A DNA stretch of 10,194 nt from an uncultured Candidatus Melainabacteria bacterium (lineage in GTDB: Bacteria; Cyanobacteriota; Vampirovibrionia; Gastranaerophilales; Gastranaerophilaceae), in NCBI GenBank assembly GCA_934693215.1, contig CAKUVB010000049.1, positions 1-10,194 on the forward strand, written 5' to 3'. Under the pieces are notes generated by a model that saw only the letters and a program-made list of their open reading frames with translations, was not told the DNA's origin and did no database searches. Positions 1 through 5,555 of the stretch are shown here, one piece after another. A program made the translations under genes and the position numbers. Numbering within the stretch: position 1 is the first letter of the stretch; every line of letters starts with the position of its first letter.

Positions 1-66
1 TATTCTAAATTATAATCTATGTAAACAAATTTTACAACAATATATTGATTTCTAGCAAATTATTTT

Positions 67-94
67 TTTACGGACATTAGAATATATGTATTTA
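67..94 (+). promoter_or_regulatory. weak possible promoter for the kinase-like gene
   Basis: TTTACG (67-72) and TATTTA (89-94) are separated by 16 bases, which would start transcription near base 101, about 23 bases before the ATG at 124. Both hexamers are poor matches to the sigma-70 consensus. It is listed because a very similar element (TTTACGG after an AT run) recurs before the gene at 6731. In so A+T-rich a region this could be chance. Apart from it I see nothing in bases 1-123 except A+T-rich sequence and a weak purine run (AAGAGA, 111-116) as possible ribosome binding site. Confidence 0.2.
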
Positions 95-123
95 AAAGTA
101 ATCAACCAAAAAGAGAATAAAAA

Positions 124-1173
124 ATGAGTATTAAAGCATTAAATATTTTTACAAAACCTGAACCTATCACAGTATTACAAGCAAATCCAAGAGAAGTTTT
201 AAAACCTGTTGAATCGGCGATTTTAAGAGTTAAAACTTTACCTGATGTGATGGATTGTGCAATTAATGATTTCTTACAGGCTGGAGAAATAAATCCGGTA
301 GCTAAAATAAGATTTCATAGAATTCTTGATGCGGCATTACCTTCTATAATGCGTCCTGAAAATTATTTAAATAAAGGTAGAGATTCAAAAGTTTTTAAGA
401 TTTCAGATAATTATGTTGCAAAAATTCGTAGAGGAAAAACAGAAGATAATGCTATAAGAGTATTTAATCTAGCACGTACTCCAGACAAACGATTCACTCA
501 ACTTGGAATTTATTATGGTGAGCCTGTGATAAGAGTTGGAAATGTTGAAATTCTGAAAAATGCAACTCCTAATGAGTATACTCCTTGTGGTGCTATTTGG
601 TTCGATAACAATTCTACAATTGAGCAAATGAGACATAAATATAAAAATGAATATTTACCATCTTGTAGCTCTGTTCCACAAGATGGATATGATGAGCTTG
701 CACAAGGTTTGACTCAACTTAATGGAATTAGTGATAAGGGTATGTTTGGGAAGAGAACGTTTTACACCCCTGATATCCAAAATCCTAATAACGTCTTGAT
801 TGCTGATAATCATTTTAGAATAGTTGACGATTTAGATAAAACACAAATTTCTAATCCAAATAATATTTTTACTATGTTACAACCATTAATGCTCCGTTTG
901 ACCCCTGATACTAGTGTCGAAATGGATTTTAATAAAGATGTTCTTCATAATAGAAAAAATATTCTAAGAAAGACTATGATTGCAGCAGAAAAAGCAAATT
1001 TACCACTTGAACAAAATGAGCTTATTGATCCACATGCAGAGTTTTATTTAGATAATGTAACTGGGAATAATAACTATACATCTATGATATCTCTTGTTGG
1101 TGATATGAGAGCAAAAGGGTTTAGTTTGAAAGACCGTATTGGTTTTATTAACAATGCTCTACTTGAAAAATAA
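124..1173 (+). CDS. hypothetical protein with divergent protein-kinase-like motifs
   Basis: I do not recognise the family by name. The 349-residue product has no signal peptide or membrane segment, so it is probably cytoplasmic. It carries scattered landmarks of the kinase fold. GRDSKVFKI at 85-93 followed by VAK (98-100) resembles a nucleotide-loop strand leading to the VAIK lysine (K100). DIQNPNNVLI at 217-226 resembles the catalytic loop (D217, metal-binding N222 or N223, one residue longer than the usual D-x4-N). IVDDLD at 233-238 sits where the DFG aspartate would be (D235 or D236). Residues 1-80 and 240-349 show no recognisable domain; the C-terminal part is mostly helical. If the alignment is right it could be a kinase or phosphotransferase, active or degenerate; the HRD histidine and DFG glycine are missing. 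The gene stands alone on its strand. Start ATG follows only a weak purine-rich ribosome binding site. Confidence 0.75.
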   Translation: MSIKALNIFTKPEPITVLQANPREVLKPVESAILRVKTLPDVMDCAINDFLQAGEINPVAKIRFHRILDAALPSIMRPENYLNKGRDSKVFKISDNYVAKIRRGKTEDNAIRVFNLARTPDKRFTQLGIYYGEPVIRVGNVEILKNATPNEYTPCGAIWFDNNSTIEQMRHKYKNEYLPSCSSVPQDGYDELAQGLTQLNGISDKGMFGKRTFYTPDIQNPNNVLIADNHFRIVDDLDKTQISNPNNIFTMLQPLMLRLTPDTSVEMDFNKDVLHNRKNILRKTMIAAEKANLPLEQNELIDPHAEFYLDNVTGNNNYTSMISLVGDMRAKGFSLKDRIGFINNALLEK

Positions 1174-1175
1174 TA

Positions 1176-2048
1176 TTAAACTTGATATTTGTCTTTTTCA
1201 AATACAAATATATTAATAATAGAAAATATCATAATAACAACAAGAAGTACAACCGCAAGAGCTGAAGCATATCCCAAATCAAGGTTTTCAAAAGCTCTTT
1301 CGTAGATGTAGTAAACAATTGTTTTGCTAGAGTTTAGTGGTCCGCCTTTTGTCATAACATATATTTCAACAAAAACCTTCATTGCAGAAATTATACTTAT
1401 TGTAGAAACCAAAGCTATTGTTGGCATTATTTGTGGAATTGTAACTGTTAAGTGCTTTTGTAAGAAGTTCGCACCATCAATATCGCAAGCTTCATATAGT
1501 TCTTGAGGAACACCCATTAAGGCAGAAAGGTATATCATCATATAATATCCGACCCCTTTCCATATTGTTACAATAGCAACTGAATATAGTGCAAATCTAG
1601 AATCTGTAAGCCAACCTATTGGGTTAAAACCTAATAGCCCTATAAAATAATTTAATATCCCATCTTGTGCATATAACCATTTGAAAGCTATCGCTGCAAC
1701 AACTATAGAAACAATTACTGGTAGATAAATAAGTATTTTGTATAATGTAATACCTCTTATTTTTTGATTGATTAATATTGCTAAAAACAATGGAAATATC
1801 ACTAAGAATGGAACAGCAACTATCAAAAATAAAAAAGTGTTGCCCATAACTTGATAAAATATTTTGGAATGAAGTATATTAACATAATTTTGAATCCCTA
1901 CAAAAGATGGGGAATAAATACTTGCTGAATAATCTTCAAAACTTAGTCCTATTGTTTGAAAGAATGGGATAAAAAAGAATACCGTTAAAATAATTAATGA
2001 CGGGATTAAAAACATATATGGAACATATTTTTTGCAATACTTAAACAT
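1176..2048 (-). CDS. ABC transporter permease, MalF/UgpA type (sugar uptake family)
   Basis: Inner-membrane permease of the binding-protein-dependent carbohydrate ABC importer class (COG1175 type), 290 residues, normal for the family. Six hydrophobic segments lie near residues 11-31, 72-93, 105-125, 157-177, 208-230 and 261-284. The cytoplasmic EAA loop that docks on the ATPase is clear at 186-209 (EACDIDGANF...PQIMP, with G192), and the family signature TKGGPLNSS is at 233-241. Such permeases pair with a MalG-like permease, a solute-binding protein and an MsmX/UgpC-type ATPase. None is encoded nearby, so the partners must be elsewhere and the substrate cannot be named; sugars or glycerol-phosphate are usual. 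It starts 39 bases after the small secreted-protein gene. No Shine-Dalgarno is convincing, and a good promoter ends 7 bases before the ATG, suggesting a leaderless mRNA. The stop lies 2 bases from that of the convergent gene. Confidence 0.93.
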   Translation of the reverse strand: MFKYCKKYVPYMFLIPSLIILTVFFFIPFFQTIGLSFEDYSASIYSPSFVGIQNYVNILHSKIFYQVMGNTFLFLIVAVPFLVIFPLFLAILINQKIRGITLYKILIYLPVIVSIVVAAIAFKWLYAQDGILNYFIGLLGFNPIGWLTDSRFALYSVAIVTIWKGVGYYMMIYLSALMGVPQELYEACDIDGANFLQKHLTVTIPQIMPTIALVSTISIISAMKVFVEIYVMTKGGPLNSSKTIVYYIYERAFENLDLGYASALAVVLLVVIMIFSIINIFVFEKDKYQV

Positions 2049-2055
2049 ATATTTG

Positions 2056-2084
2056 ATTATCTCATTTGTTCAATAATGAGTCAA
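2056..2084 (-). promoter_or_regulatory. sigma-70-like promoter of the permease gene
   Basis: Read on the minus strand, TTGACT (2079-2084) and GATAAT (2056-2061) are separated by exactly 17 bases. Transcription would start about 2049, one base before the permease ATG (2048-2046), predicting an mRNA with almost no leader. The element lies at and just beyond the stop codon of the upstream small gene, which would give the permease expression independent of the tRNA transcript. Confidence 0.5.
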
Positions 2085-2087
2085 TAC

Positions 2088-2360
2088 TTAATAACGATAA
2101 TTATTAAAACCACCATAAGGATTCATAGCCGGTGGCATCATCATTTGTTGTTGCATTCTATACATATAATCTTGAGCTTGTTGTTCCATACGAGTTTGTT
2201 GTTGTTCTCGATATTCCATATCTCGTCTTACTTGTTGTGCTTCTTCCGGGGAAAGTGATTTTATATTCAAAACTTCTTCTTTAAAATGGGTATCTCCATC
2301 GGCAAAAGAAATGTTAGTTGAAAGAATTAAAAGTGATAAGATTAATAATGTCTTTTTCAT
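2088..2360 (-). CDS. small secreted Met/Gln-rich protein, function unknown
   Basis: A 90-residue protein I cannot assign to a family. The chosen ATG (2360) is preceded by GAGGGG with 4 bases of spacing; an in-frame ATG 12 bases further upstream abuts that Shine-Dalgarno and is unlikely to be used. Residues 1-20 form a classical Sec signal peptide (MKK, a Leu/Ile core, then SFA before DGD). The predicted mature part is about 70 residues. It begins acidic, has a charged helical middle rich in Gln, Glu and Arg (about 40-70, possible coiled coil), and ends in a Met-, Pro-, Asn- and Tyr-rich tail with MMM and PPAMNPYGGF. Eight of about 70 mature residues are Met. It would be exported to the periplasm or cell surface. 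It lies 17 bases beyond the tRNA-Gly terminator and 39 bases before the permease. Metal binding or an envelope role would be guesswork. Confidence 0.7.
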   Translation of the reverse strand: MKKTLLILSLLILSTNISFADGDTHFKEEVLNIKSLSPEEAQQVRRDMEYREQQQTRMEQQAQDYMYRMQQQMMMPPAMNPYGGFNNYRY

Positions 2361-2377
2361 ATTTCCCCTCATAATGT

Positions 2378-2406
2378 AAAAAGCAAGAGTTCATCTCTTG
2401 CTTTTT
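2378..2406 (-). terminator. rho-independent terminator after tRNA-Gly
   Basis: A perfect 12-bp inverted repeat (2378-2389 and 2395-2406, arms AAAAAGCAAGAG and CTCTTGCTTTTT) encloses a 5-base loop. Read on the minus strand it begins 4 bases after the tRNA CCA end and finishes in five T. It must end most tRNA transcripts, so the secreted-protein gene 17 bases further on depends on read-through or on a promoter inside or around the tRNA. Confidence 0.85.
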
Positions 2407-2410
2407 ATAA

Positions 2411-2486
2411 TGGAGCGGAAGACGAGACTCGAACTCGCGACAGTCTGCTTGGAAGGCAGATACTCTACCAACTGAGCTACTTCCGC
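2411..2486 (-). tRNA. tRNA-Gly (anticodon UCC)
   Basis: A complete 76-base cloverleaf on the minus strand. The acceptor stem is GCGGAAG (2480-2486) paired with CTTCCGC (2415-2421). The D arm contains AGCTCAGTTGGTAGAG. The anticodon stem TCTGC/GCAGA holds the loop CTTCCAA with anticodon TCC (2451-2453), reading GGA and probably other GGN glycine codons by wobble. The T arm is GCGAG-TTCGAGT-CTCGT. The discriminator base is U73, usual for bacterial tRNA-Gly, and the 3' CCA is encoded (2411-2413). Confidence 0.97.
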
Positions 2487-2507
2487 ACTCAATTTGTCTG
2501 TATGTGT

Positions 2508-2536
2508 ATTCTAAAATAAATATATATTTTTTTCAA
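2508..2536 (-). promoter_or_regulatory. promoter of tRNA-Gly
   Basis: On the minus strand TTGAAA (2531-2536) and TAGAAT (2508-2513) are separated by exactly 17 bases. The predicted start near 2501 is about 15 bases before the tRNA 5' end (2486), a normal distance for a tRNA precursor trimmed by RNase P. Confidence 0.65.
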
Positions 2537-2628
2537 GTACTAAAATTTAATTCTCAAAGGTTATGTTTTTTCTTCTTAAATAATTCCAAAGAATGATAAA
2601 AAATATAAAAACAACTGTTAAACTATAT

Positions 2629-2780
2629 ATGTAAGTTAGTTGCAACTAGGTATTTTTCTAGATTGAAAACAAAATTTTTATTTTTGGACTTGAGGAGTAG
2701 CTAGCTTACATCTTTATTTTTTATGTTAATTAGTAAATTTTTATATTGATAGTATCTTAAGCCTTGGAAGGCTTTTTTTT
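2629..2780 (+). ncRNA. candidate structured small RNA or 5' leader before the glutamate synthase operon
   Basis: The 340-base gap 2487-2826 has no credible protein gene on the plus strand, yet contains a plus-strand terminator (2759-2780), which implies a noncoding transcript. Upstream of it, 2629-2639 (ATGTAAGTTAG) pairs with 2701-2711 (CTAGCTTACAT) in an 11-bp stem with a single G-U pair. The stem closes a 61-base loop that includes a small CTAG/CTAG hairpin (2646-2649 with 2658-2661) and the purine-rich stretch GGACTTGAGGAGTAG. A good promoter lies between the terminator and the next gene, so it may be an independent RNA rather than a riboswitch leader. I cannot match it to a known class. 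Its own promoter is not clear in the A+T-rich 2537-2628, where I see nothing else; the 5' end given is the start of the stem. Confidence 0.45.
2759..2780 (+). terminator. rho-independent terminator upstream of the glutamate synthase operon
   Basis: AAGCCTT (2759-2765) and AAGGCTT (2768-2774) form a short G+C-containing hairpin, probably six pairs with a TGGA loop, followed by a run of eight T (2773-2780). It points along the plus strand. No plus-strand protein gene ends here, so it either ends a small RNA or attenuates transcription into the operon. Confidence 0.75.
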
Positions 2781-2789
2781 ATTATTTTC

Positions 2790-2819
2790 TTGACAAAAAC
2801 ACCCTAAGAGTCATAAAAT
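2790..2819 (+). promoter_or_regulatory. sigma-70 promoter of the glutamate synthase operon
   Basis: A perfect -35 hexamer TTGACA (2790-2795) is followed after 18 bases by TAAAAT (2814-2819). The expected start, about 7 bases further, is base 2826, immediately before the ATG at 2827. There is no Shine-Dalgarno in the few bases before that ATG, so the operon mRNA would be leaderless. The spacing is the same as at the permease promoter (7 bases from -10 to ATG). Confidence 0.6.
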
Positions 2820-2826
2820 ATTAACA

Positions 2827-3933
2827 ATGTGTAGAATAGGTGCGATAAAATCAAAAAAATATGTATATCCGTCAATGGCATTAAAGCTAATGCGTTCTCA
2901 ACAAGAGGGGCATGATGATTCTGGTTTTGCTTTTGTAATGCAAGATTTAGGTGGAATTTTTGAATCTTATAAAGATTTACCATGTCTATCTATGGCAGCA
3001 ACAGTCGAGGGTACTAGGCTTGCAGAAGATATTCTTCATGATATTGGTTTTACAAGGGTCTTACAATGGTCACCAGATGTACAACCAGCAAAAGATTTGA
3101 AGATATCTCCTATGCCAAACTATATTTTTGAAGTTTTGCAATATCCTAAGAGTCATAAATACGCAACAAAAGAAGAAAAAGAAGAGCTTCTTGTTGATAC
3201 TTGTTTAAAATTAAGACATGCTCTTGATGAAAATAATTCGGGATTTATTTATTCCTTCTGGCCGGATATTCTTACTCTAAAAGAAATCGGTAGTCCAAAA
3301 GATATTGGAACATATTTTAATCTATGGCAAGATAAAGGAAGTCCTAGTGCAAAAATTATTACAGCACAGTGTAGACAAAATACAAACTATGATATTGTGC
3401 GTTATGCTGCTCACCCGTTTGTGCTAGAAGGATATACTGTTCTTGTAAACGGTGAGAATACGTTTTATGAAAAGAATAAGCTATATCAACAAGGTCTTTA
3501 TAAAGGGTATGTGGGCTTTGAATCTGATTCTCAATGCTTTTTGTATACTTTGCATTACGTAAATAAAGTTTTGAAATGGCCACTAAAATATTTTATGCAT
3601 GTAATCAATCCTCTTTCCTATAACAAGATAATCGAAAGAGATGATAAAGGTATTTTATTAAGAATAAAAGCTTCACTTGAACATTTAGAAGCAAATGGTC
3701 CAAATACAGTTTTGGGTGTTGTTCCTGATGGACGTTTGTTATGTGTTTGTGATTCAAAAAAATTAAGACCTGTAGTTATTGGTAGAGATAAAAATACAGT
3801 AATTATGACTTCTGAGGTTGCGGGAGTAAATGATTTACTTCCAAATAGAGATCTTCGATTGGATATTTATCCAAAAGAAAGAGAAATGGTAGTAGTAAAT
3901 AATGATTTAACGGTGGAAAGATGGCAACAGTAA
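2827..3933 (+). CDS. glutamate synthase, glutaminase (class II amidotransferase) subunit, GlxB-like
   Basis: Hydrolyses glutamine and passes ammonia to the synthase subunit encoded next. It corresponds to the amidotransferase domain of GltB, here a separate 368-residue protein as in the GlxB/MgsA and archaeal-type enzymes (COG0067). Residues MCRIGAI place the nucleophile at Cys2, exposed after Met removal, as all Ntn-type glutaminases require; this also fixes the start. GHDDSGF (28-34) matches the GxDSxG strand. VLVNGE (205-210) carries the Asn-Gly oxyanion pair (N208, G209). SDS (233-235) is the glutamine-binding acidic region. DGRLLCVCDSKKLRPVVIG (301-319) and TSE (328-330) are the conserved C-terminal amidotransferase strands. 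It is first in the operon, shares its last 13 bases with the next gene, and is preceded by a promoter but no ribosome binding site. Cytoplasmic. Confidence 0.92.
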   Translation: MCRIGAIKSKKYVYPSMALKLMRSQQEGHDDSGFAFVMQDLGGIFESYKDLPCLSMAATVEGTRLAEDILHDIGFTRVLQWSPDVQPAKDLKISPMPNYIFEVLQYPKSHKYATKEEKEELLVDTCLKLRHALDENNSGFIYSFWPDILTLKEIGSPKDIGTYFNLWQDKGSPSAKIITAQCRQNTNYDIVRYAAHPFVLEGYTVLVNGENTFYEKNKLYQQGLYKGYVGFESDSQCFLYTLHYVNKVLKWPLKYFMHVINPLSYNKIIERDDKGILLRIKASLEHLEANGPNTVLGVVPDGRLLCVCDSKKLRPVVIGRDKNTVIMTSEVAGVNDLLPNRDLRLDIYPKEREMVVVNNDLTVERWQQ

Positions 3934-5549
3934 AGGTTAACGAGTTACATTTAGATGATTTACCTTGGATTGTTGAATATGATGAGTCAAAATGTATTCA
4001 ATGTGGCAAGTGTGTTGCAACATGTTCTTTCCAAGCTATAAAACCTGCAATTGAACAAAGAAAAAAATCAGGTTCTATTGCTGAAAAAAATAAGTTTGAA
4101 AAAGTTATCGTTATTAAACAAAATGTTTCATTTGAACACCATTGCAGAGGTTGTGGAATGTGTACGATGGTTTGTCCTAACGGAGCTTTAAAAGTTCATC
4201 GTAATCTTGAAAGTCAATATTCTGTTAGGTATCGTGCCGAAAAAGGTGAATCTATCAAAAAAGGTGGCCGTTCAAACTTAAACACCGAAGGTAGAACTCT
4301 CGATAAAATCAAAGTAGGTAGAATTTCTCAGATGACAGACCCATCTCTAGATGCAGTTAGACATACTTTTGAGTTAAAAACACCTTTTGGTAGAGTGTTA
4401 GCACCTGACAAATTAAACTTTAAAGTTGACGGTGAAAATATTATTCAAACCACAAACTTACCTCCTAATAACTGGATTTATCCGATTATAATGGGAGATA
4501 TGTCTATAGGTGCTGTATCTTGGAGAATGTGGGAAGCCATGGCTATTGCTACTGCATATCTAAATGAAGTTATGGGTATTCCTGTTAGAATGTGTACCGG
4601 AGAAGGCGGTATTCCTTCAAGATTATTAAAATCTCGTTATGTAAAATATATGATTTTACAAATTGCATCAGGGCATTTTGGCTGGAATAGAATTATTGAT
4701 GCAATGCCTGATATGGTTGAAGACCCTGCTGGTATTCTTATTAAAATTGGACAGGGAGCAAAACCTGGTGACGGTGGTATGCTTATGGCAAATAAAGTTG
4801 CCAAGTATGTTCAAGAAATTAGAGGTGTACCAAAAGCAGATTTGTTAAGCCCACCAACTCATCAAGGTTTGTATTCTATTGAAGAAAGTGTTCAAAAGAT
4901 GTTTTTATCTATGAATGCTGCGTTCAATTTTAAAGTTCCGGTTGCTATAAAAGTTGCATCTTCATCAACAAGCGTTTCTGTATATAATAACTTGCTCAGA
5001 GATCCGTATAACATCGTTGGAGGGTTCTTCTTAGATGGTTTAGCTGCAGGAACAGGTGCAGCTCATGAAATATCATTAAACCATACTGGACACCCAATAA
5101 CCTCAAAATTAAGAGATTGTTATTTAGCTGCAGTACATCAAGGTAGACAAGGTGAGATACCGATATTTGCAGGTGGTGGACTTGGTCAAACCGGAAGCTT
5201 TGCTGCTGATGCGTTTAAGCTAATTTGTTTAGGTGCTAATGGGGTATTCTCAGGTCGATTATTACTTGAAATTGCCGGTTGTATAGGTAATGATACAGAA
5301 AAATGTAATGCTTGTAACACAGGGCTATGTCCGGCTGGTATCGCTTCTCAAGATGTATGCTTAACAAAACGTCTTGATATTGATAAAGTTGCACAAAACT
5401 TAGTAAATTATTTTGTTGCTACTAATTTTGAGTTAAGAAAATTAATGGCAGCAACAGGGTGTTCTGCATTACCAATCGGACGTTCTGATGCTCTTATTAC
5501 AGTAGATAAAAATGTAGCTGATAGATTAGATATTCAATATGTATGTTAG
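3921..5549 (+). CDS. glutamate synthase, FMN-binding synthase subunit with N-terminal ferredoxin domain, GlxD-like
   Basis: Central catalytic subunit (COG0069): binds FMN and a 3Fe-4S cluster and converts 2-oxoglutarate plus ammonia to glutamate. Residues 15-95 form a 2x[4Fe-4S] ferredoxin domain, with Cys 25, 28, 31, 35 and Cys 75, 78, 81, 85, the two motifs split by a lysine-rich insert. The synthase domain follows: TGEGGIPSR (226-234), GQGAKPGDGG (278-287), LLSPPTHQGLYSIEE (308-322), the barrel strands VAIKVAS (341-347) and FLDGLAAGTGAA (370-381), and the FMN phosphate loop FAGGGLGQTG (416-425). C454, C462, C465 and C470 (GCIG...KCNACNTGLCPAGI) include the 3Fe-4S ligands. At 542 residues it is normal for the stand-alone archaeal-type subunit. 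ATG lies inside the end of the previous gene, after GGTGG, so translation is probably coupled. Ferredoxin, rather than NADPH via GltD, is the inferred donor. Confidence 0.94.
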   Translation: MATVKVNELHLDDLPWIVEYDESKCIQCGKCVATCSFQAIKPAIEQRKKSGSIAEKNKFEKVIVIKQNVSFEHHCRGCGMCTMVCPNGALKVHRNLESQYSVRYRAEKGESIKKGGRSNLNTEGRTLDKIKVGRISQMTDPSLDAVRHTFELKTPFGRVLAPDKLNFKVDGENIIQTTNLPPNNWIYPIIMGDMSIGAVSWRMWEAMAIATAYLNEVMGIPVRMCTGEGGIPSRLLKSRYVKYMILQIASGHFGWNRIIDAMPDMVEDPAGILIKIGQGAKPGDGGMLMANKVAKYVQEIRGVPKADLLSPPTHQGLYSIEESVQKMFLSMNAAFNFKVPVAIKVASSSTSVSVYNNLLRDPYNIVGGFFLDGLAAGTGAAHEISLNHTGHPITSKLRDCYLAAVHQGRQGEIPIFAGGGLGQTGSFAADAFKLICLGANGVFSGRLLLEIAGCIGNDTEKCNACNTGLCPAGIASQDVCLTKRLDIDKVAQNLVNYFVATNFELRKLMAATGCSALPIGRSDALITVDKNVADRLDIQYVC

Positions 5550-5555
5550 GGAAAT

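Noticed and set aside
2076..2258. Plus-strand reading frame rich in His, Ile and Leu opposite the small secreted-protein gene.
   Set aside because: It mirrors the Gln/Met-rich codons of the minus-strand gene, which has a strong Shine-Dalgarno and a signal peptide; the plus-strand frame has neither.
2690..2700. Minus-strand ACTCCTCA resembling the core of the cyanobacterial small RNA Yfr1.
   Set aside because: Only about eight bases agree, the rest of the conserved core (CACAC) is missing, and the flanking hairpin and terminator are not arranged as in Yfr1 on that strand.
2697..2709. GTA-N7-TAC as an NtcA nitrogen-control site.
   Set aside because: NtcA sites are GTA-N8-TAC; the spacing is one base short and the sequence is already explained by the 3' arm of the RNA stem.
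2629..2711. Possible glutamine riboswitch (glnA/downstream-peptide class) upstream of a glutamate synthase operon.
   Set aside because: The position and an AGTA near the 3' arm are suggestive, but the conserved order (P1, hairpin, GGAAGUA-type E-loop strand, hairpin, GAA strand, P1) is not present.
2723..2749. Eight-codon reading frame (MLISKFLY) just before the terminator, as a leader peptide.
   Set aside because: No ribosome binding site and no run of Glu or Gln codons that would make sense for attenuation of this operon.
2803..3159. Exact 15-base repeat CCTAAGAGTCATAAA at 2803-2817 (promoter spacer and -10) and 3145-3159 (inside the glutaminase gene).
   Set aside because: One isolated 15-base match in 10 kb of A+T-rich DNA is within what chance allows, and the second copy is ordinary coding sequence.
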